Shown here: positions 46,560 through 58,540 of the stretch, one piece after another
Layout: the number at the start of each line of letters is the position of its first letter
Position numbering within the stretch: position 1 is the first letter of the stretch
Source: Jaltomata sinuosa
Taxonomy: Eukaryota; Streptophyta; Magnoliopsida; Solanales; Solanaceae
NCBI GenBank assembly: GCA_003996215.1
Contig: QJPP01000032.1
Span: 533,330-597,329, forward strand
DNA: 64,000 nucleotides
Direction of reading: 5' to 3'
Program-made: the position numbers and the translations under genes
Notes under the pieces: generated by a model
Seen by the model: the letters and a program-made list of their open reading frames with translations, nothing else
What the model was told of the DNA's origin: nothing
The model's database searches: none

Positions 46560-49500
46560 CTAATGAGCTCCCGGTGCATCCCTCATGCTCAAATTCAGAC
46601 TATTTCGCATTGTTCGTCTCCCAATACACGGATTTCCTTTTTGCATCATAGCAACAAATTCTCCATAATCAATTCGTCCATCCTGGAAAGAAATGCACCA
46701 GGAAACAGATTATTATATATGAGGAGCAACAAATATAAATACAAAACTGACCATTATATGCATATAAATCACAGATTTTTCAGAGGTAATTTTGCCTACA
46801 TGGTGGGCACATTCAGGCACAAACTATAATGAATTATATTATCGGGTTTTGCCTTCATGGAGGCATAAATTCTACTGAATGATCAGGATGTGAGTTTGTG
46901 TCAAACGTTTAGGAAAAGCACTTTTGTTGGAGATTAGGTGTTTGGGCAAAACGGAAATGTGCTTTTGAACAACAACAAAAGCAGTTCAAAACTATGTTTT
47001 ATTTACGAAACTACCCCTTATTGATTTAAAAAGGAAATCAACCAGTAAACCGGTGTCCCGTTCTCCTTCTTCACCATGGATTTTCGTCATCATCTTCCCA
47101 ACTCTTTCTTTATGCAAATCTCACACAAGGGATGAATTTAATTAAATAAATTGAAAACTTAATCAAAGTCTCTAATAATAATAAATTAAATAGTTTTTCT
47201 TTATAAATAACATTAATTGTAAAGTAAATCTGTACATGTTTTTTTCATACTTTGATGCTTCAAAGCACTTTTTTGAAAAGATTGACCATACTCAAACAAC
47301 TTTTCTAATATTTAACAACAGCACTTCTCAGATGATTTGGCCAAACACTAACTGCTACAGTTCCAAAGTACTTCTCGAAAAGCACTTATTGACTACTAAA
47401 AATAGGCAGATTTTAAAAAAGTTTGATCAAGCAGGTTCATACTCAAGAAACCTGCAGTCTTGGAGGACTTATCAAAAGACGACCAATATTTTACATGATT
47501 TGAATACTTAGAGATGTCTCTAATTTTGGACTACATAATTTAGTACTTTATCTTCTTATTATTCCTTTTCAAAACACTTGGATCTATGTCTATCTATGAG
47601 CTTAAGTTACATGTTTCATTCACTTTAACGAAATCTATAATCCTTGCACAATTATAATTCCACAAGTGTGACTAATGAGAGGCTGAGAGACTTAGCTTAG
47701 GCAATCAGACCAAATAAAATATAACATAATCTTCAAAGGTACTTTTGAAAAGAATCTGAGTGCGTCCAAACAGTGATGAATAAACAGAGATGTCTGGTAA
47801 ACTATTAAAGCACTTCAGTTTCATATTTAGTACCTAAAAGACAGATTTATGTTCTAAAACAGTGGACTTACATTATCCTGATCGACTTCTCTTATAATAT
47901 CCTCAAAGTAAACATCTGTCATGTTATGCTCTATACAAGCTTGCTGGACCTCATCAACCGTTATATAACCACTTCCATCCTTGTCAAAATATTGAAATGC
48001 TGCCATGAGATGTTCCTCACGCTCCAATTTATTAAGATGAACAGTTGCCGCAATGAATTCTCCATAGTCAATAGTTCCACTATTGTCCACATCAGCCTGA
48101 AATTGTGAGTTAGCTACATCAATCGCCTAAGAGTGTTTAAAAGGAGCTTCGCATGAACCTCATAAAAACACATGTTTGTAGATGAGGGACACTAGAAAAA
48201 TCAACAGAGAAATCATGTGGACCGAAACAAGAGACTGTACAATAAAGTGATTCCAAGTCAGAGTTTAGCCCGAACAATTTCCTCAACTTTCAGGGAATTG
48301 TCACACATAAAAGAAAAGCTGAGTACCTTGCCAATGAGCTTCTGAAGCTACAAAAGTACTCAATTAATTTAGCACAGGAAAGAGCCGAAATTCCAATTCA
48401 ACTCTCTATTTCCAAACAGATCGAATTTTTCATCATTACCTTGTGCCATTCTACAGAGATGAAGATTCTAATCTTCCTTGGCAGATAGTCACGTCATTTG
48501 TAATTTGAGGAAGATGTTGGAAATATATTTAATCACTTCGCAATAAAGATTGCCTTACCGCATCCATAAGCTCCCGTATCTCTGTATCCTTTAACGTAGA
48601 GCCATATTTTCTCAACCCTGCTTTTAGTTCATCAAATGTAATTGCACCACTACTATCAGTATCCATGGCCTTAAACATCTCTCTCAGACCAGCAATCTCT
48701 TCTTCAGACAAGCTTTCAGCAATCACCTGGAAGCAGAAAGAATGTCTGAAGCTTCAATATGTAGCACATTTCAAATACATGTCCCAGCAACCCAGAGGGA
48801 ACACAATAAAGTTTGTCAAAAATATTATATTGGTTTGATTTGACATGGAAGAACCTGAGTTTTACAGTATTCCTTGACGCATAAATTGGCAACAAGATTT
48901 GAACACATACCCGCAAAGCCATCTTTTTTAACTTGTTCATAGCAGAGAACTGTTTAAGGCGAGAAAGTACTGCAGGATCCAGTGCTCTATCAGGAGCGAC
49001 ACCATTTTCACAAATCCAAGGATGACCTGCAGAATTTAGAGGTTATTGTAATATGAACCTTAGTTCATTGATGTAGGCACAGGTATACTACACAGATGCA
49101 ATTTGATACACTTTAAACAGTGCAAATCGACACCTTTCCAGTCATGATGGACCAAATTTAACTCTTCAATTAGAATTATGTAATTATGGATTTGATAGCA
49201 AATTAACCTGATACTGCCAAAGGCTCCTACCTAATCAGAATAATGTACCAATCAAAAACATAATCAGAACAATGTTATAACATAGATCTGAGAAACACTC
49301 TGCAGTCAAAATATAATTTTTTACACTAAGCATGAAAGGGGATCTAGAAATCAGATTAATAGCCACGAAGGATTCCATGGTCTAACACCCAATACATTTT
49401 TATCACAAAACCTACACTGTTACGTAATAATTCAACTTTGACAAAGCATAACATTGTAACAAAATCTGCTTCTCTTGATTGTGTAACCATCAAAAAAGAA

Positions 49501-51837
49501 TCCCCAGATTCATCACCAAAGAAAAGAATAAATAAACCTTCATGACAACGTAACAAATCTGCTTTTTCCACTGAATAATCATCAAGCAAGACTAGCCATA
49601 TTATCACCAACAGGGAGAATAAGCCTGTTAGATTGGCTTTTGTTTTTGGCTTATTTTTATCATTTTAGCTTAAAACCAAGTGCTTATAAGCACTTTTTTA
49701 ATTTACCCAAATACTAAAAGTGCTTAAAAGCTATTTAGGCTTAAAAGCACTTAAAATAAGCCAATCCAAATAGGATCTAAGACAAAAAATATTCCACTGA
49801 CAGACAAATAAAAGGTTGCTTTCACTTAATAAGGTAAACATACACAATACTTCATGAGCAGTTAACCGCTCTGAGGGCTGCATGCACAACATCTTCCGGA
49901 TAAGATCTTTTGCACTCTCAGATATCAACGGCCAAGGGTCTGAGTCAAAATCAATGTGCCCTTTCAGAACTGCGTCAAATATTCCCTGTTGTGTTTCTGT
50001 AGAATTCAGATTGTAAGTGTATGGAGATAGAAAGAAAGTTGAGAACATACACGTTAAGATTACTAGAGGATATACCAGCCCAAAATGGTGGCACACCACT
50101 TAGAAGTATGTAGAGTATGACTCCTGCTGTCCACACATCTGCTTCAGGACCATAATGCTTCAAAAGCACCTCGGGAGCCACATAATATGGACTTCCAACA
50201 ACATCTGTGAATATCTGGCCTACAGGAGCAAACAACAAATACCATTCAACCAACATACCAATATAAGGAAATGATCAAATAACGGTATCTATAGAATCAC
50301 TGTCTCAGAAACCAATATTTACTTATTTCCCAAAGAGTGACAAGTTAGGGATATATATAATTATATATAAGCATCTCCAAGAACACACTTTAGTAATGAT
50401 TCCAGCATCAACTTAGAAACCAACTTAGTGAAAAATATAAAACTAGTGGAATTTATAACAAATTCATTTATTGATTTATCATTAATAATATTTTCTCAAA
50501 AAATTCAAAGTTCATTTTCAGTATTATATTAAAACTATCGCTCACCTATATTTTTATGAATATCTCAACAGCAGGGGCAGATCTAGGGGGTCGGGAGGAG
50601 GTTCACCCAAACCCGTCGGCAAAAAGTTACACTGCATATATAAGGTAATCTTTTTATTTTTTATGTATAGATATAGATTTTGAATCCCCTGAAAAATTTA
50701 TCTTGAGGTTCCAAGTTCAAATCCTAGGAACAACATTTTTATTTTTCGAACCCCTAAGTGAATATCCTACATCCGCCACTGCTCAACATAGAGTCATTAA
50801 GCCAAGCATGAAAAAACTATTCTTGAGGAAATAAAAGGCCGGCTCGATAACTAAACACTGCATAGGTGAAAAGAGAAGCATCAATTCCTTTTCTTTATTT
50901 TTTTAAAAAAAGAAGCTGTATTCTCTCATACAAGAATGATTAACAACCCAACAAGAGGAAGTAAGACCAGAAAGGTAAAGCTGAAATTTATGTTGCTCGG
51001 ACTCTTCAAAAATGTCAAAGGGTGCTTGCCGGATACTCCAAAAGTAGTGCATTTTGGAGAATCCGACGCGAGTGCGGCAACAACTTTGGAGAGTCTCATC
51101 AACATAGGCTGAAAACATCATTTACCTGGCTTAAAGAAAACAGAGAGTCCAAAATCAATGGCCTTGAGAGAGAAATCATCATCCTTGTTAATCAACAAGA
51201 AATTCTCAGGTTTGAGATCTCTATGCATAACACCAAGTGAATGGCACGACTCTACAACCCCAACAATAATTTTAGTCAATTCAGCTGCCTTTCTCTCACT
51301 GTAATGTCCTCTTTGTATAATCCGATCAAACAATTCACCCCCACTACATATCTCCATAACAATATGAACATATAAAGGATCCTCATAAGCCCCTTTAATT
51401 GTAACAATATTCTTATGACCAGCCAAATGATGCATTATCTGAATTTCCCTTCTAACATCATCCACATCCTCTTTCGAAATCAACTTCCTTTTTGAAATAG
51501 ATTTACAGGCATACTCAGCACCCGTAGAATTGTCGGTACATAAATAAGTAGTACCAAATTGCCCTTGTCCTAATTTCCTACCCAAAGTATAAAGATCGCG
51601 AATGTTAGGGGTCTTATGACCCATTACGTAATAAGCCTGGTTACTTCCAGAGCGATTCATGCTGGCTTTTCGAGGACTAACAAGGGACAGTGAGTTTTGA
51701 TTCTTCTTGGTAGGTGAGAAATTGTTGTCAGATGAAGAGGAAGAAGGGTTGTGATTGGTGGAGCAGGAACTATCTTCAGGCTGAGCGTAGCCCTGAAAAG
51801 TTTTGCCTCCAATAGATCCACGGCATGTATTGCCCAT
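46560..51837 (-). CDS. CDPK: Calcium-dependent protein kinase, group I, CPK5/6/26-like (7 exons)
   Basis: Exons in order of transcription: 51837-51126, 50219-50076, 49996-49844, 49026-48911, 48726-48559, 48096-47872, 46682-46560; 546 aa. It starts MGNTCRGS, an N-myristoylation site with a palmitoylatable Cys5, so plasma-membrane attachment is likely. The Ser/Thr kinase domain (about 83-341) has GQGQFG, Lys112, HRDLKPEN (Asp207) and DFG (228-230), then GSPYYVAPE. An autoinhibitory junction (LSRLKQFSAMNKLKKMAL) leads to four EF hands at about 397, 433, 469 and 503, each with Asp at position 1 and Glu at position 12, so all should bind calcium. Close relatives phosphorylate NADPH oxidases in immunity and stress. 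An in-frame ATG 19 codons upstream (51894) would bury the myristoyl site and is less likely. Introns hold several MITEs. Confidence 0.95.
46938..47348. mobile_element. MITE in the last CDPK intron
   Basis: The ends GTGTTTGGGCAAAAC and GATTTGGCCAAACAC are inverted repeats around 380 bp of AT-rich DNA. It belongs to the TTTGGCCAAA-type MITEs common in this window. Confidence 0.65.
49630..49780. mobile_element. MITE in CDPK intron 3
   Basis: AGATTGGCTTTTGTTTTTGGCTTATTTT on the left and its inverted partner AAAATAAGCCAATCC on the right flank a loop with AAGTGCTTATAAGCACTTTT. Boundaries are approximate. Confidence 0.6.
50572..50781. mobile_element. hAT-like MITE in CDPK intron 1, 210 bp
   Basis: The ends CAGGGGCAGATCTAGG and CATCCGCCACTG are imperfect inverted repeats. 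CTCAACA flanks both sides (50564-50570 and 50782-50788), consistent with an 8-bp hAT duplication with one mismatch. Confidence 0.8.
50987..51107. mobile_element. Palindromic MITE (second copy) in CDPK intron 1
   Basis: TATGTTGCTCGGACTC on the left pairs with GAGTCTCATCAACATAG on the right. GCTGAAA flanks both sides (50980-50986, 51108-51114). It is the same family as 31965-32088 and ends only 19 bp from the splice donor at 51125. Confidence 0.75.
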
Positions 51838-52368
51838 CAAACAAAAACACTCAGCTCCGGGAATGTCAACCTCGATAATTGTTTCGTCATCCACAAATAA
51901 CTTTGGTTGATTATTATTAGCTGGAAAAAGAGAAAGAACAAAGTGTCAATTTGGTTAATGAATTGGAAGAATATATACAGAAAAAAGAAAGGGAAAACTT
52001 ACAGAGGAGAAGTATTAAATAGATAGATCTAGTAGGAGAAAGATTTGGGAAAAGGGAGAAGGAGGAAGAAAGCAATTCCTCTGGATGAGGAGGAGGAGGA
52101 GGAAGAAGAAAGGAAAGAGGAGAAAGAGAACAAATGGAGGTCCAACTCCAACATTGGTCACCTTCAATTAAATGGTCCTAATTATTTTATTTTATTATAA
52201 AAATAAAATATACAACTAGTTAATTAGTTTAGAAATAATCTCCTCATTTATTTTTATTCGTGCACTATACTACAAAATAAATATCTATTTTTATTTGTCT
52301 AATTTAAAAATTAAGAGATAAATTCTCACTTAGTTTCTAATTTACCTTTATTATTAGGGGAAAAACGA
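51838..52368. promoter_or_regulatory. 5' UTR and proximal promoter of the CDPK gene
   Basis: Read on the - strand, a long pyrimidine-rich leader (TCTCTTTCTCCTCTTTCC, CTTCTTCCTCCTCCTCCTCC) runs upstream of the start from about 52150 to 51950. Such CT-rich leaders often mark plant transcription starts. An intron in the leader is possible but cannot be fixed. Confidence 0.45.
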
Positions 52369-52369
52369 T

Positions 52370-54057
52370 CGGACCAGACTAGGTCATGATGGAATTTTGA
52401 AAGAGCACAAGCAATACATGTATGGAGTGGTTGATTACACTGATTAATGTCATTTTTAAGATGGTAAAAATATTCGAGGAGTGGAGGTGGAGTTCAATAA
52501 TTTTGTTGTACAAAACAAGAATGACATTCAGAATTGCAACAATTATAGAGTATCAAGCTGCTAAGTCATAATATGAAAATTTTGGGGAGAGTAGTGGAGA
52601 TAAGGGTGAGTAACGGCACGTCTATTTCCGAGAATCAGTTCTGATTCATATCGGGGCGCTCAACATGATGTTCATCCACCTTCACTTGATGTTCATCGAT
52701 TTAAAAAAAGTATACGATAAAGTCCCAAGGGAGATTTTATAGATATGTTCGCGGGCTAAAAGAGTACATATAGCGCATGACATGTACGATGGAGACAAGA
52801 CACTGTAAGGATAATAGGAGGAGACTCAGAGCACTTTTTAGTTGTGATGTGGCTAACTACACCAGGATCAACTCTTAATCCATTTTTATTTGCATTGGTG
52901 ATAAATGAATTGACACAAAGAATTTAAGGTGCAGTGTCATGATATATGTTATTTATAGATGATATAATTCTAATAGACGAGATTCGCGGCGGAGTTAATA
53001 CTAAGCTAGAGGTTTGAAGATAAACTTTAAAATGTAAAAGGGTCAGGTTGAGTAAGACCAAGACAGAATACTTGGAGTGCAAGTTCAGTGACATAATGGC
53101 TAAAACTGGCATGAAAGTGAGGCTTGATGCACATGTCGTCCAAAAGAAAGGAAGTTTCAAGTATCTTGGGTCTATTATCCAAGAAAACGGGGAGATTGAT
53201 GATGATATCATACATCGTATTGGTGCAGGGTGTACAAAACTCGCATCCAGAGTATAGTGTGATAAGAAGGTATCGCCAAAACTTAAAGACAAGTTTTACA
53301 GATTGGTGGTTAGACTAACTATATGATATGAAGCAGAGTGTTGGCCAGTTAAGAATTCTCGCGTTCACAAGATGAAAGTTGCGAAAATGAGAATGAGTGA
53401 TTGCGTGGGCATACTAGGAGGGATAGAATGATAAATGAAGAAATTTGGAACAATGTAGGAGTGGCCTCAGTGGAGGACAAGATGCAAAAAATGAGACTGA
53501 GATAATTCGAGCTTGTGAAGATGAGATGCACAAATGCTCGAGCGTGGAGATGTGAAAAATTGGATATAGATTATTTCAGGAAAAGTAGATGTAAGTCAAA
53601 AAAGTATTGGGGAGATGTGATTAGATAGGACATGATGTAGTTGCAGCTTACGAAAGACATGACCTTAATAGGAGGTTAGGGGGATAAAAATTAGAGTAGA
53701 AGATTAGTAGGTAGTAGAGTATTGCCTTGCTTATCCTTCCAATACTTGTAGTCGTAGTATTTCTAAGGTTGTTTCTTGTCTTCAAATTCTGTTACTATCT
53801 CTTGTATTTTGATTATCGCATCATTTTATTGTAGTTACTGTTTTTTTAAGGATACTTTGTCATGTTTTCTATAGTGTTTTTTCATGATTTCTTCACTTTT
53901 ATTATTTTTTATATATTTTGATATGCTTTTCCTTGAGTCGTGGGTCTATCGGAAACAACCTCCTTATCTCTCCAGGTATGGGTAAAGTTTGCATACACTC
54001 TATCCTCCCAGACTTCACTTGTGGGGATTACACTTGGTATATTATTGTAGTCATTTT
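52370..54057 (+). mobile_element. Second RTE LINE, 5'-truncated and degraded
   Basis: On the + strand, remnants of the same RTE reverse transcriptase appear: NCNNYRV, MFIDLKKVYDKVPRE, SKTKTEYLECKFSDIMAKTG and KGSFKYLGSIIQENGEIDDD. The 3' tail GTCTATCGGAAACAACCTCC..CACTTGTGGGGATTACACTT ends near 54057. Many stops break the frame. This copy confirms that the tail sequences found elsewhere in the window are the 3' end of this LINE family. Confidence 0.85.
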
Positions 54058-54735
54058 CCAAAATATTAAATTTATTATATTGAAAGAGTGACATAGTACT
54101 ATCATAAGAAACTTTTTTTTTCCAATTTTTATTACTATTACTACTTCAACATTTATTTTATTCATAAAAGATTGACCAAACACCTCAACTCCCTAAAATA
54201 AGTTTAAAAAAAACAATTAAAAAAATACTATTTTCTTAATTTTGTATGATTTAATTTGACTGGGTACGAAATTTAAAATATATATAAAAAATTGAATCTT
54301 ATGGTCGAAATAAAAATTTGTGTAATGTATCAAAATATTAATCTTGTGATATTAAGCATGTCATGTAGAATGTTGAAGTCAAAGAGATACTAAATATAGA
54401 AAATTTTGAAATAGAAATTATGAAATACATATAAATTAAGCATTTTTGACTCTTCAAAAATTTGATCAAATAAAACTATTAGTATTAGCTCTTTAATTTT
54501 AATATGCTCATTTTATTTTTTAAGTTTGATTATACACATTTTTCACTTAAACCAGAAGATTAAAAGAACTGCATTTTAAAATTTGTAGTGTCCAATTAAA
54601 CTAAAATATTTAAAATAAAAGGGATGAAATATACACACATATGGTATGAATATCTGATTCAATTGAAATACAATTCAAGTCCAAATGTGGCATAGCCTCG
54701 AAACATCACAAAGCCAGGTGTTTCTGGTGGCTACT

Positions 54736-55110
54736 AGCCTGTTTGATCAAGCTTATTTTTCTTCATAAATGTTTATTTTTTCTTAAAAGTGTTTATTTTA
54801 AAATAATGAGGTGTTTGACCAAATTTTTGGGAGAAAATAAGTGTTTCTGGGGAGTAGCAGAAGCTGTTTTTCAGAAGCTAAAAAAAAGTAGTTTCTTTCT
54901 AAAAGCACTTTTTTGAAAAGCACTTTTGACAAAAATACATTTAAAAACACTTTTAAAAAGTTTGGTCAAACATTAATTGTTGTTCAAAAGTGTTTTTTAA
55001 ATTTATTGGTCAAACATAAACTGCTTCTCACCAAAAGCTTTTTTAAAAAGCGCTTCTGAAAAAAGCACTTTTCAAAATAAACTGATTTTAGAAGTTTGGC
55101 CAAAAAGGCT
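54736..55110. mobile_element. MITE upstream of the CDPK gene, about 375 bp
   Basis: The ends AGCCTGTTTGATCAAGCTT and AAGTTTGGCCAAAAAGGCT are inverted. Inside, AAAAGCACTTTTTTGAAAAG-like palindromic words repeat several times. A TA or CTA target duplication is possible. Confidence 0.7.
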
Positions 55111-55700
55111 ATACATATATAATCTCCTCGTTTCAATTTCTTTGTTTTATTTTCTTATTTAATTTGTTTTAAAAAGGATGTGTCTTTCTTTTTTGGAATT
55201 TTTTAATTCTAAATGAGATTTCTCGCTCTCTTACGATTCGAATAAAAGAAAATGATCTTTTTCAGATCTCTTATATGCATAGACAAAGATTTCTCATGTG
55301 TAAAAATAAAAATCTATGGTAAAAAGAACATAAAACTAAAGAAAAAAAAAGTTTGTAAAGGACAAAAACGTCATTTCTCTCCCACATGATAGGTTCAAGA
55401 CTACTAAATTAAATGATATTTTGATACATTCTAGTATCTTTAGTTTAAGATTACAAGATTCAAAAGTCTTCTTTACTTTTTAAATTTATTGTCCAGTCAA
55501 TATTAGACAAACAACTAAAATGGAGCGAATATTTCTGAGATTCTGTTGGCTAAACTCCAAGAATCTCAAATCAAAGCACCAAGAATCCGTTGGTCATTTC
55601 TTTCCATGTGTTTGAGTTTTGATAGATAGAATCATCTGAAATAGATATTTTGTGAAATTAATTGAGGCACGCGTAAATTAATTCCGACAACCCGATTACG

Positions 55701-55710
55701 GAAAAAAGAT
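55701..55710. repeat. 10-bp target duplication GAAAAAAGAT, left copy
   Basis: GAAAAAAGAT precedes the foldback element and recurs at 57758-57767, directly after it. Confidence 0.85.
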
Positions 55711-57357
55711 GGGAACAACTATACAAATGCCTTTTAAAGGGAATGGCTTTGTATTTTTGCCCCTCATAAAAATGGTCTTACAAAAATAGTCTTCCTTGTT
55801 TTTCATGTATAGAGCAACTACCCTTTTGCCCCTCTACACCTCAAATATTTTTAAATAACTCTCAATGCTCATTTATCTCTCAACTTTTATATATATTTCT
55901 TTTTCTCTTTTTTCTTTTCTTTTTTTTATTTCTATTTTTTCTTTTTTCTTTTTTTTTCTTTTTTTCTCAACCTTTATTTTTCTTTTATTTTTTGTTTTAT
56001 TCTTTCTTCTACGTTTTTTCTTTTTTCTCAATCTTTTTTTTTTTCTTTTCTCCTCTCAATTCTACTTTTTTCTCCTTTTATTTTTTATTTTTTTATTTTT
56101 TTATTTTTCTCAACCTTTATTTTTTGTTGTCTTTTTTTTTTCTTTTTTTCTTTTTTTCTCAATATTTATTTTTTTCTCTCAACTTCTATTTTTTTATTTT
56201 TTCTTTGGTTTTTAATTTTTCTTTTCTCTTTTTTTTAATCAATTTTTTCGACCTTTATTTTTTTTATGAGATGTTCTATAATTCTTGCTTTAGAGGCAAG
56301 ACTTAGCCCAAAGACTTTCAAACAACAAATTACGCCCATGAGCAAGACTTGACACTAGTATATTGTGTCTTGATTTATGAGATGTTTTATAACACTTGCC
56401 TCAGAGGCAAGACTTAGCCCAAGGACCTCTCAAAAAATACAAGTTACGCTCCATGGGCAAGAGTTCACACTACTTCATTATGTCTAAATTTATGAGATAC
56501 TCTATAACTCTTGCCTTAGAGGCAAGACTTAGCTCAAGGATTTTCAAACAACAAGTTATGCCCCATGAGCAAGACTTGACACTACCTCATTGTGTCTTGA
56601 TTTATGAGACATTCTATAACTCTTGCGCTAGAGACAAGACTTAGCCCAAAGACTTTCAAACAACAAGTTACGCCCCATGGGCAAGAGTTGACACTATCAT
56701 ATTGTACTTGATTTATGAGATGCTCTATAACGCTTGCCTAAGAGGCAAGATTTAGCCCAAGGACTTCCAAATAACAAATTACGCCCCATGGGCAAGAGTT
56801 GACACTATCACATTGTGTATTGATTTATGCGATGCTCTATAACTCTTGCCTTAGAGGCAAAACTTAGCTCAAAGACTTTCAAACAACAAGTTACGCCTCA
56901 TTGGCAAGAGTTGACACTAGCACATTATGTCTTGATCATGAGATGCTCTATAACGTTTGCCTTAGAGGCAAGACTTAGCCCAAGGGCCTCCCAAAAAACA
57001 GGTTATGCCCCATGGGCAAGAGTTAACACTACTTCATTGTGCCTTAGAGGTAAGACTTAGCTCAAGAATTTTTCAAACAACAAGTTATTCCCCACGAGCA
57101 AGGCTTGACACTACCTCATTGTGTCTTGATTTATGAGATGTTCTATAACATTTGTCTTAGAGGCAAGACTTGTTCAAAAGGACTTCCAAACAACAAAGCA
57201 CGCTCTTAAGTTTACTTCGATTTCAAAGAAAGAAGATCTTCTTTGCGGATTATCCAACTTTTTTTGTTCATTAGCAAAAAATAATAGAGGTTAAGAAAAA
57301 AGAAAAAAAGAGAAGAATAAAAGAGAAAAGAAAAAAAAAAAGAAAAAAAAAAAAGAG

Positions 57358-57447
<90 letters not shown>

Positions 57448-57757
57448 TTGAAAAAAAAAAGAACAAAAAAAAAGTTAAGAGAAAAAAAGAAAAAAAAAGA
57501 AAATAAAGGTTGAGAAAAAAGAAAACGAGAATTAAAAAAAAATTGAGAAAAAAGAAAAAAAGAAAAAAGATAAAAAAGAAAAAAGAAAAATGAAAATTAA
57601 AAGTTGAGAGACAAATGAACATGGAGAGTTATGGTGTAGAGGGGCAAAAATGTATATGTTCTATACATAAAAAAAAAAGTATTTTTTAAAGACTTTTCTT
57701 ATGAGGGGCATAAATTAAAGACCACTCACTTTTGAGAACACTCCATGTAATTTCCCC
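55711..57757. mobile_element. Foldback Mutator-like element with an internal tandem array, 2,047 bp
   Basis: The left end (GGGAACAACTATACAAATG) and right end (reverse complement GGGGAAATTACATGGAGTG) share inner inverted segments such as TTTTGCCCCTCTACACC and TGCCCCTCATAA. Each arm is about 540-570 bp: a T/C-rich arm (55870-56262) mirrors an A/G-rich arm (57196-57620), so the single strand could fold into a long hairpin. The loop is a tandem array of about 112-bp units (56263-57195). The 10-bp duplication fits the Mutator superfamily. No transposase is encoded. Confidence 0.85.
56263..57195 (+). repeat. Tandem array of about 112-bp units, roughly 8-9 copies
   Basis: Units begin TTTATGAGATG at 56263, 56374, 56489, 56601, 56712, 56824 and 56936 (variant). 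A shortened copy lies near 57035, and a last partial copy begins at 57130. Each unit contains the small palindrome CTTGCCTTAGAGGCAAG, then GACTTAGCCCAAGGAC, CAACAAGTTACGCCCCATGG and GCAAGAGTTGACACTA. Confidence 0.95.
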
Positions 57758-57767
57758 GAAAAAAGAT

Positions 57768-58540
57768 TAGCAAGAACCCCACTTATGAATTTGGATATTC
57801 ACTGGATATTGCACTATATAAAGCCCATTGTAATGGATGTCACCAAGTGCGTGTGGACCAATAGGATTCACTTAACAAAGATTCAACCTAAAAAAGAGTG
57901 ATATTGGTAGGCTCTACTTCGTCCAAGCAAATCATGAGATAACCTTTTAACTTCTACGTGGTGCATGTATTCAACATGTATGTATGTTGTATACCTTATT
58001 AAAAAATTACTACTTTTTTTGTCCCAATTTATATAACTCACTTTTCTTTTTAGTCAATCCTAAAAAAAAATGACACATTCCTATATTTAGTGACAATTTA
58101 ATTTTATAATATCTATTTTACCCTTAATGAGATAATTTATAGTCACACAAACATGAGTGAAACATCTATGATTTATTTTAGACCACAAATTTTAAAAATC
58201 TTTATTTCTTTCTTAAATTTCATGTCAAGTTAAACTAACTCACATAAATTAAGACAGAGGGAGTAGTAAAGAATAAGGTTGTGGGCCTGATTGGCTGCAG
58301 GGGAGGGGACAATAAGATTTGTGGCCACGGCAGGATAAAGTGTTGTTTCAAATGAAAAACTCACTACTCAGCAAATGCAAACAAGCCATTCAGCATTAAA
58401 GTAAAGCTTAGTGAAAAGACAAAATTTTGCTTGAGATATTTGAATGAATCATGATACAAATTAGAAAGAACAAAATTTTAGTAACAAACATTCTCACAGA
58501 GGTGAAACAAAGGTAAAAGAAACATTTGGTTCCAATAAAA
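57768..58540. other. 3' flank of the NOC4 gene
   Basis: Apart from the Stowaway MITE at 58013-58263, no repeat or coding frame was recognised. The region nearest 58540 is probably the 3' UTR of the gene on the - strand. Confidence 0.45.
58013..58263. mobile_element. Stowaway-like MITE, 251 bp
   Basis: The left end CTTTTTTTGTCCCAATTTAT pairs with the right end AAATTAAGACAGAGGGAG. TA lies on both sides (58011-58012, 58264-58265). Confidence 0.75.

Noticed and set aside
49356..49610. 84-codon frame within CDPK intron 3
   Set aside because: The exons on both sides join in phase without it, and it shows no similarity to a kinase or other family.
51838..51894. Upstream in-frame Met as CDPK start
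   Set aside because: It would place 19 residues before MGNTCRGS, removing the N-terminal Gly needed for myristoylation that the family conserves.
55865..56306. Phe-rich open frames that look like membrane proteins
   Set aside because: They are translations of the T/C-rich arm of the foldback element; low-complexity sequence with no conserved protein pattern.
56263..57195. CRISPR-like array
   Set aside because: The repeats are contiguous with no unique spacers, the unit is too long, and the DNA is plant nuclear.
57212..57622. 136-codon Phe-rich frame
   Set aside because: It is the mirror translation of the A-rich arm including a poly-A run of about 100 bases.
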